Source: JBARDN01 sp963755705 (GTDB lineage: Bacteria; Desulfobacterota; Binatia; Binatales; Binataceae). Taken from it: 64,000 bases of DNA. Each line of letters starts with the position of its first letter. Position 1 is the first letter of the stretch. The notes beneath the pieces are model-generated. The model searched no databases, was not told the origin of the DNA, and worked only from the letters and a program-made list of their open reading frames with translations. A program made the translations under genes and the position numbers. The stretch is taken from positions 656,790-720,789 of the forward strand of contig CAVWKW010000002.1 of assembly GCA_963755705.1 (NCBI GenBank). Direction: 5' to 3'. Below are positions 15,905-23,912 of the stretch, piece by piece.

Positions 15905-16387
15905 ATGACTGCCACCCCACTCCATCAGCGTGCTTCCCATTTATCGATCGTCTTCATCCTCGCGCTTTTACTCGGCGGATGCGCCGCGCTGTCGCAATCC
16001 GAAAAACCAACTCCTCAGCAGCAGTCTCAGCAGCTCGAGCCGATGCTCGCGGCTGCGGGCTTCGCGATGCTGCCCGCCGATACTCCGCAGCGCCAGGAAC
16101 AGCTCTCGACCCTGCCACCGCTGACGGTCTCTTACTACGTTGGCCGCAAGGGCAAGCTGCACTATTGGATGGCCGATCCGCAGTTTTGCAAATGCCTCTA
16201 CCTCGGCACCGAAGAGAACTATCAGAAGTACGAGCAGATGCTCCTGCAGCAAAATTGGCAGCGCAAGGAAAACGAGGACGCGCGCGAGAACCTTGAAGCC
16301 AGCCAGGAAGAGCAGATGGAGTTGCAGACCGAGATGTTCAATCCTTACGGCGGCATGGGATGGGTCGGTCCCGGGATGTACTACTGA
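15905..16387 (+). CDS. Hypothetical lipoprotein with Gln/Glu-rich helix
   Basis: Lipoprotein with lipobox LLGGC (Cys 26) after a hydrophobic LSIVFILALLLGG. The mature part starts with a Gln-rich stretch (TPQQQSQQLEPM), has a compact middle (LTVSYYVGRKGKLHYWMADP, FCKCLYLGTEENYQKYEQML) containing a CKC pair, and ends in a long charged helix (RENLEASQEEQMELQTEMFN) and a Gly-rich tail (GGMGWVGPGMYY). Related short lipoproteins occur in proteobacteria without known function. It precedes the methyltransferase gene by 24 bases and could share its transcript. Confidence 0.6.
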   Translation: MTATPLHQRASHLSIVFILALLLGGCAALSQSEKPTPQQQSQQLEPMLAAAGFAMLPADTPQRQEQLSTLPPLTVSYYVGRKGKLHYWMADPQFCKCLYLGTEENYQKYEQMLLQQNWQRKENEDARENLEASQEEQMELQTEMFNPYGGMGWVGPGMYY

Positions 16388-16411
16388 TCGCTCGGGCGAT
16401 TTATATCCGCG

Positions 16412-17212
16412 ATGCGCTTCGACAGATTCATCCAGCGATGCCACTCGGAATGGCCTGAGTTCGGCGATCCCCATCGCCTCGAAAAGTCGCGCAATCCCGC
16501 CACCCGCGATCTGTCCGCGGTGCTCTCCCGCGTGCAGGGGATGGCGACGGAGAACAAGCTCAAGCTGCTCAATCTCGCGGTCGCCGCGCTCGACGACAAC
16601 GAGGTGTACGTCGAAGTTGGATGCTACAAAGGCGCGAGCCTGGTTGGCGCCGCGACCGGCAATCCAAACGCGCGGATCTACGCATGCGATAATTTTTCGC
16701 AGTTCGACGGCGCCGCCGAAGCGCTCGAGGGGGTGCTGGCGCAATTCACCCGGCCGGGGCAGGTCGAGTTCCGCGATCTGGATTTCCGCGAGTTCATGGC
16801 CCAGGCGCCGTGGCGTCCGGCGAAGATCGGCGCCTACTTCTACGACGGCGGCCATTCCTTCGAGGATCAGTACGACGGAATCCGCTGCGCGCTGCCGCAT
16901 CTGGCTAATGACGCAATAGTAATTATCGACGACACCAATAAGCGCGCTGCGCGCTCCGCCGACGCACTAATCGCACGCCAGGTGCCCGGCTTCGAGCTGA
17001 TACTCAATCTGCGCACGCCAAAGAACCATCATCCAACCTGGTGGAACGGCATCCAGATCTACCATTACCGCGCGCAAGGTCCTCTCGACTCCGCGGCCCT
17101 CGCCGGCCCATCGTTTTCCGCCCGCAAGCTGATTTACGACGACGTGTTTCTGAACCTGAAGCATCGCCGCCGCGCCCTGCGCGCGAAGATCAAGCAGTCT
17201 TTCAAGCAGTAA
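16412..17212 (+). CDS. Class I SAM-dependent methyltransferase (Methyltransf_24-like)
   Basis: Rossmann-fold methyltransferase of 266 residues. Motif I is VYVEVGCYKGASLVGAATG (the acidic E and the GxxxG loop that hold SAM), followed by ARIYACDNFSQFDG as motif II and IGAYFYDGGHSFEDQYDGIR plus DAIVIIDDTN as the later strands; the DGxH and DD elements are typical of the cephalosporin-hydroxylase/Methyltransf_24 group that often modifies sugars or small metabolites. It is the last chromosomal gene before the prophage remnant, ending 40 bases from it and converging with it. Substrate unknown. Confidence 0.75.
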   Translation: MRFDRFIQRCHSEWPEFGDPHRLEKSRNPATRDLSAVLSRVQGMATENKLKLLNLAVAALDDNEVYVEVGCYKGASLVGAATGNPNARIYACDNFSQFDGAAEALEGVLAQFTRPGQVEFRDLDFREFMAQAPWRPAKIGAYFYDGGHSFEDQYDGIRCALPHLANDAIVIIDDTNKRAARSADALIARQVPGFELILNLRTPKNHHPTWWNGIQIYHYRAQGPLDSAALAGPSFSARKLIYDDVFLNLKHRRRALRAKIKQSFKQ

Positions 17213-17252
17213 CGAATCCGGCGAATCGTTCCCTCGGCCGCTTGCGCCTGTC

Positions 17253-18635
17253 TCAATCAGGACTGCGTCCTCCTGATCGCGCCGGACTGAGTATTGCGTC
17301 GCCGGCGGCCGCCTCGGGCAGGCCGAGCTTGTCGAGCACCGCTTTTTGCGCGACGCGCAGGCCCCGATCCGCCATTGCGCCGACAATATCGGCGAACTCC
17401 TTGGCGTCCTGATCGTCCGGAAGACCCAGCACCAGCTTGGGATATTGGCGCATCGGTCCGAGATTCAGATCGATAATCGGGCGCACCAGGTCGCGCCCAA
17501 GAGTCTCGCCCAGCCGGCGCGCGTCCGCGGCCAGAATATCTCGTCGCACTGCGTCGTGAACTTCGGCCGCCGCGCGCGACCCACCGGCCGACGACATTTC
17601 AGTCGTCAAGGTCTGGCCGAGCACCGCCTTCGACACCTGCGCGTCCAGGTATTCGCAGAACGACCGGTACAACTCCGAGCTGCCACCCTGCCGCGCCTCG
17701 GTGAATTCGATCATCATCGATTCGGGAATTATCGCCGCCGCGTCGGTGCCGATATTCGCAACCGCCTGCAACAGGGTCTGCTTGTCGATCTCGGTCGCGC
17801 CCGAATGATACTTGCCGACCCGCAGAGGCTGTCCGAAGACTTCCGTGAATGTAACCCAGTCTTTAAGAATGTAGTTCTTGAACAGGTACGACCATCCTGC
17901 CGCCCGCGCGAGTCCGCCGCGAATCGGCAGCCCCGCCTTCGCCTTCGAGAAGTGAGTAATGAATTTGAAGGGAGCCAGCGGCGCGGTCATCGGCTGGATT
18001 CCGTCGCGCAGTCCGCCCGCGAGCCCGTCGCCGGCAAAGTGCGGTGTTTTTCCGCCGTCACTCGGCGCCGCTTTATCCGGGGCGCCGGTGATGGTTTCCT
18101 GCTTCAGCGTGCGCACCAGCAGTTCGCTGCCGGAAATCCAGTCGAACATGAACCAGCGCGGATCGCGCCATTTGAGCTCGCGCGGAAACCATTCGCGCCC
18201 CGACCGATCCCAGATTATTTCGGTCGCTGAAAACCCTTTGCCGATCGCGTCGAGCATGTCAACGATCGCCGAATCGATCGAGAGCGCTCCACCCAGCAGG
18301 AGTTCTCGAATCATCGCGGCCGCGCGCTGATCCTCGGCCGATGACGATGCCGCGCGCACGATCAGCTCCAGCCCCGCGACCGCCTGCTTGCGCGTGCCGA
18401 GCACCGCCAGATAGTGCAGGTCCTTCTCTTCCATCTCCTCGGCCAGTTCGAGATACAGGAACGGATCGCCGAACTCCGCCTCGCGCAGGATTGACGCGAG
18501 CCGCTCGGGCGTCAGTCCGACCGACGGATGCATTACGGAGAAGATGTTGCGGATTCCCGCCATGGTCGGCGCCGCCTGTTCGGCGCGCAGACTCTCGGTC
18601 TCGACCTCGCGCCCGTACGCATCGTAAAGCTTCAT
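17253..18635 (-). CDS. Mu gp29-like portal protein (DUF935)
   Basis: Portal-type protein of Mu-like phages, the dodecameric gate through which DNA enters the head. The 460 residues carry family features: MKLYDAYGREVETESLRAEQ at the start, DLHYLAVLGTRKQAVAGLEL, FSATEIIWDRSGREWFPREL, KNYILKDWVTFTEVFGQPLR and AVLGQTLTTEMSSAGGSRAA. ATG 18635 has GAGGAGG upstream and its ATGA overlaps the stop of the zinc-ribbon gene, so translation is coupled. In Mu, gp30, protease and capsid genes follow; here the phage genes end 40 bases before an opposing chromosomal methyltransferase gene. It appears full length. Confidence 0.88.
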   Translation of the reverse strand: MKLYDAYGREVETESLRAEQAAPTMAGIRNIFSVMHPSVGLTPERLASILREAEFGDPFLYLELAEEMEEKDLHYLAVLGTRKQAVAGLELIVRAASSSAEDQRAAAMIRELLLGGALSIDSAIVDMLDAIGKGFSATEIIWDRSGREWFPRELKWRDPRWFMFDWISGSELLVRTLKQETITGAPDKAAPSDGGKTPHFAGDGLAGGLRDGIQPMTAPLAPFKFITHFSKAKAGLPIRGGLARAAGWSYLFKNYILKDWVTFTEVFGQPLRVGKYHSGATEIDKQTLLQAVANIGTDAAAIIPESMMIEFTEARQGGSSELYRSFCEYLDAQVSKAVLGQTLTTEMSSAGGSRAAAEVHDAVRRDILAADARRLGETLGRDLVRPIIDLNLGPMRQYPKLVLGLPDDQDAKEFADIVGAMADRGLRVAQKAVLDKLGLPEAAAGDAILSPARSGGRSPD

Positions 18636-18784
18636 GAAGCCGCCTCCTCGTGTTTGCGGTCCGATTCGCCGACCTTGCGGAACCATCCCGCTCCGCAAAG
18701 GTGGCAAGGTTCAGGCAGCCGCATCGTGGTAAGCACGAACTGATGTCCGCAAGCCTCGCATCGCCATTCCCAGTAAATACTCAT
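18632..18784 (-). CDS. Short zinc-ribbon protein (Com-like), 50 aa
   Basis: A 50-residue protein with two CxxC knuckles (WRCEACGHQF and EPCHLCGAGW) in a zinc-ribbon spacing, ending KHEEAAS. Its ATG at 18784 has GAGG upstream and its TGA overlaps the portal ATG. Size and zinc knuckles resemble the Com translational activator of Mu, which frees the mom start site, and similar short zinc proteins occur next to gp28/gp29 in Mu-like phages. Role here is inferred only; no mom gene is present. Confidence 0.6.
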   Translation of the reverse strand: MSIYWEWRCEACGHQFVLTTMRLPEPCHLCGAGWFRKVGESDRKHEEAAS

Positions 18785-18821
18785 TTGAACCTCAGTCTGT
18801 GTTTGTCGATTAGTCAGTAGT

Positions 18822-20288
18822 TCACCAGGTGCCTCTGCCGAACCGGACCGGCGCGAGGCCGCGCACTGGAGTATAGGCAATCTCCGCAACTTCCATCCGC
18901 GAGGCCGCGAACGCCAGCGCCGCCGCGATCGCCGAGTCGCCATGCCGCGGCATCCCGTCCGCGCCGCGAAAACGCGCGTCACCGACCTTGGCGATTCCCT
19001 GCTCGAGCACGATCGCGCGATGGTCCGCCAAAATATCGCCGTCGCGGGGCAGCTCGATTGCGCCGTCCTCGAACGCGGCCTTGTAGCGCGGCATATTTTC
19101 GCGGTACCACTCGGCCGAGAGCATCACCTGCGCGATCCGGGCGCCGTAGCGTTGCGAGGCGGTCTCGGCGAGATATTGTCCGTTCCCCCGCGCGTCCATC
19201 GCGCCGGCGATAAACCGCGGCAGCCGATCCGCGAGATAAAACAGAATCTGCTCCTGCTGCCGAAACGGAATATTGCGCAGCTCAACCACCATCCCGGTTC
19301 GGCGAGTCAGGTCGCGCGCAATCTGCATCACCCAGATTACGGTCAGGTCGCCCGAGCGCCCGAAGTCCTCGCCAAAACAGGTTACCGACGCACTGTCGAG
19401 CGCTTCCAGAGCCGTCGAGAGGTGATCGTCGCACCATGCCTCGGTCTCCGAGTGCCGCGCCTCCTCGGGCTTGAACGCGAAGTCGTCGGGAACCGACCAC
19501 CGGAGCACCGGAATTCCGTCGCGCATCCGCGACTCGATCGCGAGCGCACTCAGGAACGTCCCGACCGACGCACGCGGGACGCACATCAGCTCTTCGGCGG
19601 CGTTGTCGGCATAGAGCTCGAAAATTTCGCGCCGCCAGGCCGACTCCGCCTCCGGCGACCATTCGCGATCCAGCGTCTCGCAGATTTTTCGATACAGCCC
19701 CTGCGCGAGCGCGTCGTCGAGGGTCACGCGATGGATCGAATACGGCAGGCGCCCGGCGCGGACGTCGCACACGAGCTGATTGAACGCGTTGGAAGCGCCG
19801 TTATGGGTCGAGATGATGCGGACCAGGCCGCCCCACATCGTGAAGGCGAGCGCGGCCTTCAGAAGGCCCGCCAGGTCGTCGTGAAAAGCGGCCTCATCGA
19901 TTACCGCGCACCCTTGCTTCCCGCGCAGATTCGACGGACGCGACGACAGCGCGACAATCTTGTGCCCCGACGCGAATCGAATCCGGTAGGCAAGGATGTC
20001 GCGCGATTCGTCGGTGACCGCAATTTCCTCGATCGCGCGCGCCGCCTTGTCGAAGCGCCGCGCCCACATCGCCGCCGTCTCGACGAACTCGAGCGCCATG
20101 TCCTTGTTGTACCCGATGTACCAGCCGTCCATTCCGCCGCGTCCCGCAACCGCCGCGCCGAGTGCGCGATCGGCAGCCTCGGTCCAGGTGAGCCCGATGC
20201 GGCGCGACTTCTCGGCGACTTTCACCTGCGCCCGATCGGCGATCCATCGGCGCTGATACGGCAGCAGAATCGATAATTCATCGTCCAT
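18822..20288 (-). CDS. Mu gp28-like terminase large subunit
   Basis: Large terminase, the ATP-driven motor and nuclease that packages DNA. The N-terminal ATPase shows LLPYQRRWIADRAQVKVAEK with the adenine and Walker A-like KSRRIGLTW, the Walker B plus catalytic Glu in GCAVIDEAAFHDD, and the coupling motif RIISTHNGASNAF. The RNase H-like nuclease follows with CFGEDFGRSGDLTVIWV and the late acidic residue in PRHGDSAIAAALA. ATG 20288 has GGAG eight bases upstream; a GTG at 20300 is an alternative. Length about 488 is normal. No defect visible, which is notable in an element without capsid genes. Confidence 0.88.
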   Translation of the reverse strand: MDDELSILLPYQRRWIADRAQVKVAEKSRRIGLTWTEAADRALGAAVAGRGGMDGWYIGYNKDMALEFVETAAMWARRFDKAARAIEEIAVTDESRDILAYRIRFASGHKIVALSSRPSNLRGKQGCAVIDEAAFHDDLAGLLKAALAFTMWGGLVRIISTHNGASNAFNQLVCDVRAGRLPYSIHRVTLDDALAQGLYRKICETLDREWSPEAESAWRREIFELYADNAAEELMCVPRASVGTFLSALAIESRMRDGIPVLRWSVPDDFAFKPEEARHSETEAWCDDHLSTALEALDSASVTCFGEDFGRSGDLTVIWVMQIARDLTRRTGMVVELRNIPFRQQEQILFYLADRLPRFIAGAMDARGNGQYLAETASQRYGARIAQVMLSAEWYRENMPRYKAAFEDGAIELPRDGDILADHRAIVLEQGIAKVGDARFRGADGMPRHGDSAIAAALAFAASRMEVAEIAYTPVRGLAPVRFGRGTW

Positions 20289-20312
20289 TTCAGTCTCCAC
20301 GAATCTCGCCGG

Positions 20313-21374
20313 TCAAAATTCGGTGCGCTCTCTGAACGCTCCCACTTGCCGCATCATTTCGTAGAGCCGCTCGGCGTGCTCCTCGAGCGCCTGCGCGACC
20401 GCGCGCGAGATCTCACGCTCGCCGGCTTCCGCGGCTCCGGGCGGCAGGTTAACCGTGATCGACGGCGACGAGTTGATCGTGATCGTCGCCGCCGCGCGCG
20501 CGCTTCGGCGTCCGCCGGGTGCGCCGATGTCCTGTCCTCGCTCGCGTGACGAATCTGCGATATCCGTTCGCCGCGAGAGCTCGTCAATGGAGGGTGCCGC
20601 GGCGCGCGAGCGCGCGAGCACCCGCTGGATTCGGGCCGGCAGCGCCGCGATCGCGGTAACGGCTCGCGGCGGCGGGCTGGCTGGTCGAAGACCGGCGGCG
20701 CTTGCTTCAGCTTCAGGAGCTATCGCGAGGCTTCGAGCGTGGCGGGCGCCGGCGATCGCGCGACGCCCGGCGCCGGCCGCTGTGAGTATCGTCGCGATAT
20801 TTGGAACTCGCGCATGCGAAGGCGCGTGCGAGTTCGGGGTGTCGGAGAATGCGCTGCCGCCCGCCATGCGCTCGTTGTCCTGCGCACCGGATTGAAAATT
20901 CGCGCGCAACGTCATCTGCTGCGCGCGGCCCAGCGCCGCGCTGCCGGCCCGCGTTGCGGCAAGCGCCCGCGCTATCGCAGCTCGCGGCGAGGAATTGCCT
21001 CGCTCCGATACCCCACTGGACCGCGCAATACCCTCTGTCCGACTGTGGTCTCCGCGCCTTGCAGCGATCGACGCATACCGCACATTCCCGGCTGCGAGGA
21101 CCGCAGCCAGAGGCCGAACGGTGCGCTGCGACGCGCTCAAGTCGCGCGCCTGCGCGTCCGTAGCGATGACGGAGCTTCGATTGGGCGCCGCGCGGGCAGG
21201 AACCTCGAGCGCGCGCAGCGCTCCAGCAAGCGCATCTGCGCGTGCGCGGATCGCCGCGGCAGGGCGAAGCCGCGCGCCCGCGCGCGCGAAGGCCGCAAGG
21301 ATATTCGCGGCGCGCGCGAACGACGCGACTCGTTCCTCAGCGCTCGGCCTCTGCGCATTCAGATCTTCATTCAT
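20313..21374 (-). CDS. Ala/Arg-rich prophage protein with tape-measure-like C-terminal tail
   Basis: 353 residues, extremely rich in Ala and Arg and low in complexity from about 20 to 290. Only the last 60 residues look structured: TITINSSPSITVNLPPGAAE followed by a helix REISRAVAQALEEHAERLYE. That ending resembles the C-terminal tail of tape-measure proteins in Mu-like phages, yet here it stands between the two terminase genes where Mu has no such gene, and no other tail gene is present. ATG 21374 has GAGGAG upstream. It may be a shortened tape-measure gene moved here, or an unrelated packaging accessory protein. Confidence 0.5.
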   Translation of the reverse strand: MNEDLNAQRPSAEERVASFARAANILAAFARAGARLRPAAAIRARADALAGALRALEVPARAAPNRSSVIATDAQARDLSASQRTVRPLAAVLAAGNVRYASIAARRGDHSRTEGIARSSGVSERGNSSPRAAIARALAATRAGSAALGRAQQMTLRANFQSGAQDNERMAGGSAFSDTPNSHAPSHARVPNIATILTAAGAGRRAIAGARHARSLAIAPEAEASAAGLRPASPPPRAVTAIAALPARIQRVLARSRAAAPSIDELSRRTDIADSSRERGQDIGAPGGRRSARAAATITINSSPSITVNLPPGAAEAGEREISRAVAQALEEHAERLYEMMRQVGAFRERTEF

Positions 21375-21407
21375 CGGAAGGCTCCTCGTGATAGGCTCGC
21401 GGCCCCA

Positions 21408-21878
21408 TCAGAGCTTGATTTCGAGCAGCGCGCTGCGGATCTTCTCGGCCGCTTCGGAGCTGAGTCCGGATTCGCGCGCCTCTTCGACCTGCGCCGCAGC
21501 CGCCTCAACGCCCGCGCCGACGCGCGCACCCACCTCGGCGCGCCATCGTTCCGTCTCGATCCCCTGTTTGCTTACCGCACAGATGGTTCTGGCGATCGCG
21601 TGAATGTCAGGCGATTCTTTTGCTGTACCTTTAGGCTGGAGCAGCTTCTGCATAATCGTGAACAGGTGCGTCTGCACCATCCGGGCCAGTGCTCGCTCCA
21701 TCGTTTCGTCGTCGCCGGCGGTCTCCTCGGCGATCACGCGCGCCTCTGCGATCGAAAGCCTTACGGCATCGAGCTGTTTTGCGAACGCTTCAGCTTCGTC
21801 GAGCGGTTTCTCTTTCGGGGGATTCGCTTTGCCTGCGGTCTTGTGGTCGCGATTCCCGCCTGCGCGTTTGGTAGTCAT
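21408..21878 (-). CDS. Mu gp27-like protein (DUF3486), probable small terminase subunit
   Basis: 156 residues with a basic, Lys-rich N-terminus and a long helical body (EAEAFAKQLDAVRLSIAEAR, MERALARMVQTHLFTIMQKL, HAIARTICAVSKQGIETERW), ending in EAAEKIRSALLEIKL. Position directly before the large terminase group and the helical make-up match gp27 of Mu, the small terminase subunit that recognises DNA for packaging. The helix-turn-helix N-terminal part of DUF3486 is not clearly seen, so the N-terminus may be divergent. ATG 21878 follows the gp26-like gene by six bases. Confidence 0.6.
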   Translation of the reverse strand: MTTKRAGGNRDHKTAGKANPPKEKPLDEAEAFAKQLDAVRLSIAEARVIAEETAGDDETMERALARMVQTHLFTIMQKLLQPKGTAKESPDIHAIARTICAVSKQGIETERWRAEVGARVGAGVEAAAAQVEEARESGLSSEAAEKIRSALLEIKL

Positions 21879-21884
21879 AGCCGC

Positions 21885-22199
21885 TTACCAGTACTTGCGC
21901 GGACGGGCGACGCCCGCGGGTGCCGCCTGGTTGTACTCGACCATGTCGACCCCGCGCGCGGTCAAGCGCGCGAACCAGGTGCCGGTGTCCTGACCCTCGA
22001 GCTCGATCAGATCGAGGTCGGCCAGGTAGCTCAGTTCGCGGCGCACCGCGTTGAGCGAAAACGGCAGCTTGATATCGATCAACACGCGCCAGATGATTTG
22101 CTCCGAGACCACGCTCGGACGACCGGCGTCCACCACCCGCAGAATCCGCCAGCGGGCTTCCTCGCGCTGCTTTTGTTCGAGGTCGATTGCATCAACCAT
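21885..22199 (-). CDS. Phage winged-helix protein (VpaChn25_0724 / gp26-like family)
   Basis: 104 residues with a winged-helix fold: RWRILRVVDAGRPSVVSEQI, then NAVRRELSYLADLDLIELEG as recognition helix and wing, then WFARLTARGVDMVEYNQAAP and a PRKYW end. This pattern (LTARGxD followed by a Gly/Pro-rich V-x-RP tail) is that of the small VpaChn25_0724-type proteins found before gp27 in Mu-like phages. ATG 22199 follows GAAGGAAAG and overlaps the preceding gene by eight bases. It probably belongs to the late regulon driven by Mor/C-type activation; function unknown. Confidence 0.6.
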   Translation of the reverse strand: MVDAIDLEQKQREEARWRILRVVDAGRPSVVSEQIIWRVLIDIKLPFSLNAVRRELSYLADLDLIELEGQDTGTWFARLTARGVDMVEYNQAAPAGVARPRKYW

Positions 22200-22485
22200 A
22201 GAGTCTTTCCTTCAGAGTCGCGATTTCCTGGCGCATCTCTTCGCGCATCGCATCGAGCTTGGCGTCGAGCGTCGCGCTGAACCTGATCCAGTCCTCGCGC
22301 CTGACGTACTCGAGCGGAAGCGACGCGCGCAGTTCGTAAAGTCCCCGCTCAATTTCGCTCCAGCGAGCCGAGTCGCGCAGAACGGCCTGCTGATGCCGCT
22401 CGAGGATCCAGCGCACCGTGCCGACGTTCAGGCCCGCCAGGGTTAATCCCGCGGTCAGAAAGGCCGCCACCGCGTCCCAGCTCAT
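22192..22485 (-). CDS. Small phage membrane/coiled-coil protein (gp25-like)
   Basis: 97 residues: N-terminal hydrophobic segment (MSWDAVAAFLTAGLTLAGLN) followed by a charged helical part (LDAKLDAMREEMRQEIATLK) likely to form a coiled coil. Such one-helix plus coiled-coil proteins lie between lysis and terminase genes in Mu-like phages (gp25, DUF2730 type). The start ATG at 22485 overlaps the stop of the upstream membrane-protein gene (ATGA), implying coupled translation. Function unknown; structural or lysis accessory roles are possible. Confidence 0.55.
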   Translation of the reverse strand: MSWDAVAAFLTAGLTLAGLNVGTVRWILERHQQAVLRDSARWSEIERGLYELRASLPLEYVRREDWIRFSATLDAKLDAMREEMRQEIATLKERLYG

Positions 22486-22829
22486 CGCATACCTCCGCGG
22501 TTATCGGGACATTCATCTGGACGATTATCGGGACGCCCGTCGAGGCGATTTTCGCCGTGGCTGTCGGCGAGGCGGCGCTCGTCGCGAAGTTCGGCGGCTG
22601 GGTCGGGTTCGGTGCTTCGCTTGATCGCGCACGCTCCCGCCATCGCGAGCATCACCACCCCCAACCCGCGCCCATAGGCGTCGGCGTCGCTGGCGCCGAA
22701 GTGGCGCGTGATCCCGACCTGGATACACCAAAACACTATGTAGGATAATGCTCCCAATACGCCGACCACCCGCGCCGCGTCGTAGGTGAGGTTGTCCTTG
22801 CCCGTAAGAATGTCACTGAGAAATTTCAC
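22482..22829 (-). CDS. Two-helix phage membrane protein, holin-like
   Basis: 115 residues with two membrane segments (VVGVLGALSYIVFWCIQVGI and GLGVVMLAMAGACAI) and a hydrophilic C-terminus of short Asp/Arg/Pro repeats (RPDNRPDECPDNR). Location between spanin-like and terminase genes suggests a lysis role, for example a holin, which opens the inner membrane to release the lysozyme. The DNA encoding the tail (22502-22545) is itself repetitive. Holin families are too diverse for a firm call. Start ATG 22829 lies within the end of the preceding lipoprotein gene. Confidence 0.5.
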   Translation of the reverse strand: MKFLSDILTGKDNLTYDAARVVGVLGALSYIVFWCIQVGITRHFGASDADAYGRGLGVVMLAMAGACAIKRSTEPDPAAELRDERRLADSHGENRLDGRPDNRPDECPDNRGGMR

Positions 22830-23142
22830 CGGGATGCTTCCCTTGCGCCTGCGGAGCGGCGCAGGCGCGCAGCAACTCGTCGCGCTCGGCCACGGCGGCC
22901 TTCAGAACCACCACCGACGCAGCATAGGCGCGAATCGTGTCGGCCGGCGCGGAGTCCGGGTTAAGACTCGCGATTTGCAGCGCGGGCCGCGGCGGCGCGG
23001 CCGCGGCGCAATACACCGGCTCGGGAATCGGGACGCTCACTTTCATCGGCACAGCGATCGGCGTTGCCGCACGCGCGCATCCGCCGATCGCCGCCGCAAC
23101 CCACATCGCCGCCACGAACCTGTACCTGCGCTGCTTTACCAT
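22813..23142 (-). CDS. Small phage lipoprotein, probable outer-membrane spanin (Rz1-like)
   Basis: 109 residues starting MVKQRRYRFVAAMWVAAAIG with lipobox IGGC, then a Pro-rich segment (TPIAVPMKVSVPIPEPVYCA) typical of o-spanins, and a short helix (VVVLKAAVAERDELLRACAA). The gene starts seven bases inside the end of the Rz-like gene, the overlapping layout used by many spanin pairs. The o-spanin would sit in the outer membrane and, with the inner-membrane partner, fuse both membranes at lysis. ATG 23142 has GGGAG upstream. Confidence 0.55.
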   Translation of the reverse strand: MVKQRRYRFVAAMWVAAAIGGCARAATPIAVPMKVSVPIPEPVYCAAAAPPRPALQIASLNPDSAPADTIRAYAASVVVLKAAVAERDELLRACAAPQAQGKHPGEISQ

Positions 23143-23543
23143 TGGCCTAACTCCCGCGCCTGCGCGTTGCCCCACTTAATCGCGGCGGCGCATCCGGGCG
23201 GCACCGACGCCTGCGCGAGCTGCGCAGCCTGCACGCCGGCCTTTTCCATCCCGATTGAGGCTTGCGCGGCAAGGTTGGCTTCGCGCGTGTCGGCGGCGTC
23301 AGCGGCGCTTTGTGCCGACGCGCGTAGCGCCTCGACCGCCGCGTTCTGCTGAGCAACGGCGCTCTGGCAGGCAGCGTTTTGCGTTTGCGCTACGGCGAGT
23401 TTGGACGTGAGCGCGGTGGCTTGCTTGCGCGCCGAGTCGCGCTCGTGAATCAGCACGACGGCTCCCAAGGCGGCTGCGCCAAGGATCGCCAGAAACGCGA
23501 GTGGTCGCCAGTTCGCTGCGAATAGTCCAAGTAAGGCAGGCAT
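23136..23543 (-). CDS. Inner-membrane spanin (Rz-like)
   Basis: 135 residues: one N-terminal membrane helix (PLAFLAILGAAALGAVVLIH), a long periplasmic coiled coil (RKQATALTSKLAVAQTQNAA, AVEALRASAQSAADAADTRE) and the terminal segment GCAAAIKWGNAQARELGQW, typical of Rz-type i-spanins of Mu-like phages. It partners with the lipoprotein encoded downstream with a seven-base overlap. Together with the GH108 lysozyme and the holin-like protein this is a full lysis set. Confidence 0.65.
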   Translation of the reverse strand: MPALLGLFAANWRPLAFLAILGAAALGAVVLIHERDSARKQATALTSKLAVAQTQNAACQSAVAQQNAAVEALRASAQSAADAADTREANLAAQASIGMEKAGVQAAQLAQASVPPGCAAAIKWGNAQARELGQW

Positions 23544-23555
23544 CGCGATCGCGCC

Positions 23556-23873
23556 CTACTTCGCCGCGGGCTTTGCGGCCGCGGCCGCCGCAGTTGCCGC
23601 CGCGCTCGACTGGATCGCGCTGGCGAGTTTCTCAGTCGCCTGCGCATGATGCTCGATCGCGACGCTATGCTGCGCCACCGCGGCCGCCGCGGGCGCCGCC
23701 GCAGCGGTGCTCGCCACCGAGGACTCGACCGAGGTCAGGCGCGAATCCAGCGCGGTCACCATCGCCACCAGATCCGCGACCAGCTTGCGGCCGAACAGCG
23801 TGCCGAGCGCGAATCCTCCGGCCAGTGCGATTACGCCGGCCGCCAATGCGGTCATCTTCAGTGCGTCAGTCAT
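23556..23873 (-). CDS. Small phage membrane protein, Ala-rich
   Basis: 105 residues: a membrane segment (MTALAAGVIALAGGFALGTL), a helical stretch (LVADLVAMVTALDSRLTSVE), and an Ala-rich C-terminal half that probably forms a coiled coil and ends in AAKPAAK. ATG 23873 has GGAGG nine bases upstream. It lies between the lysozyme and the Rz-like gene, so a lysis or membrane-accessory role is plausible, but no family was recognised. Confidence 0.5.
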   Translation of the reverse strand: MTDALKMTALAAGVIALAGGFALGTLFGRKLVADLVAMVTALDSRLTSVESSVASTAAAAPAAAAVAQHSVAIEHHAQATEKLASAIQSSAAATAAAAAAKPAAK

Positions 23874-23912
23874 CGGAAACCTCCGTCGTGCGACGGTCGT
23901 TGATGCGGGCGT

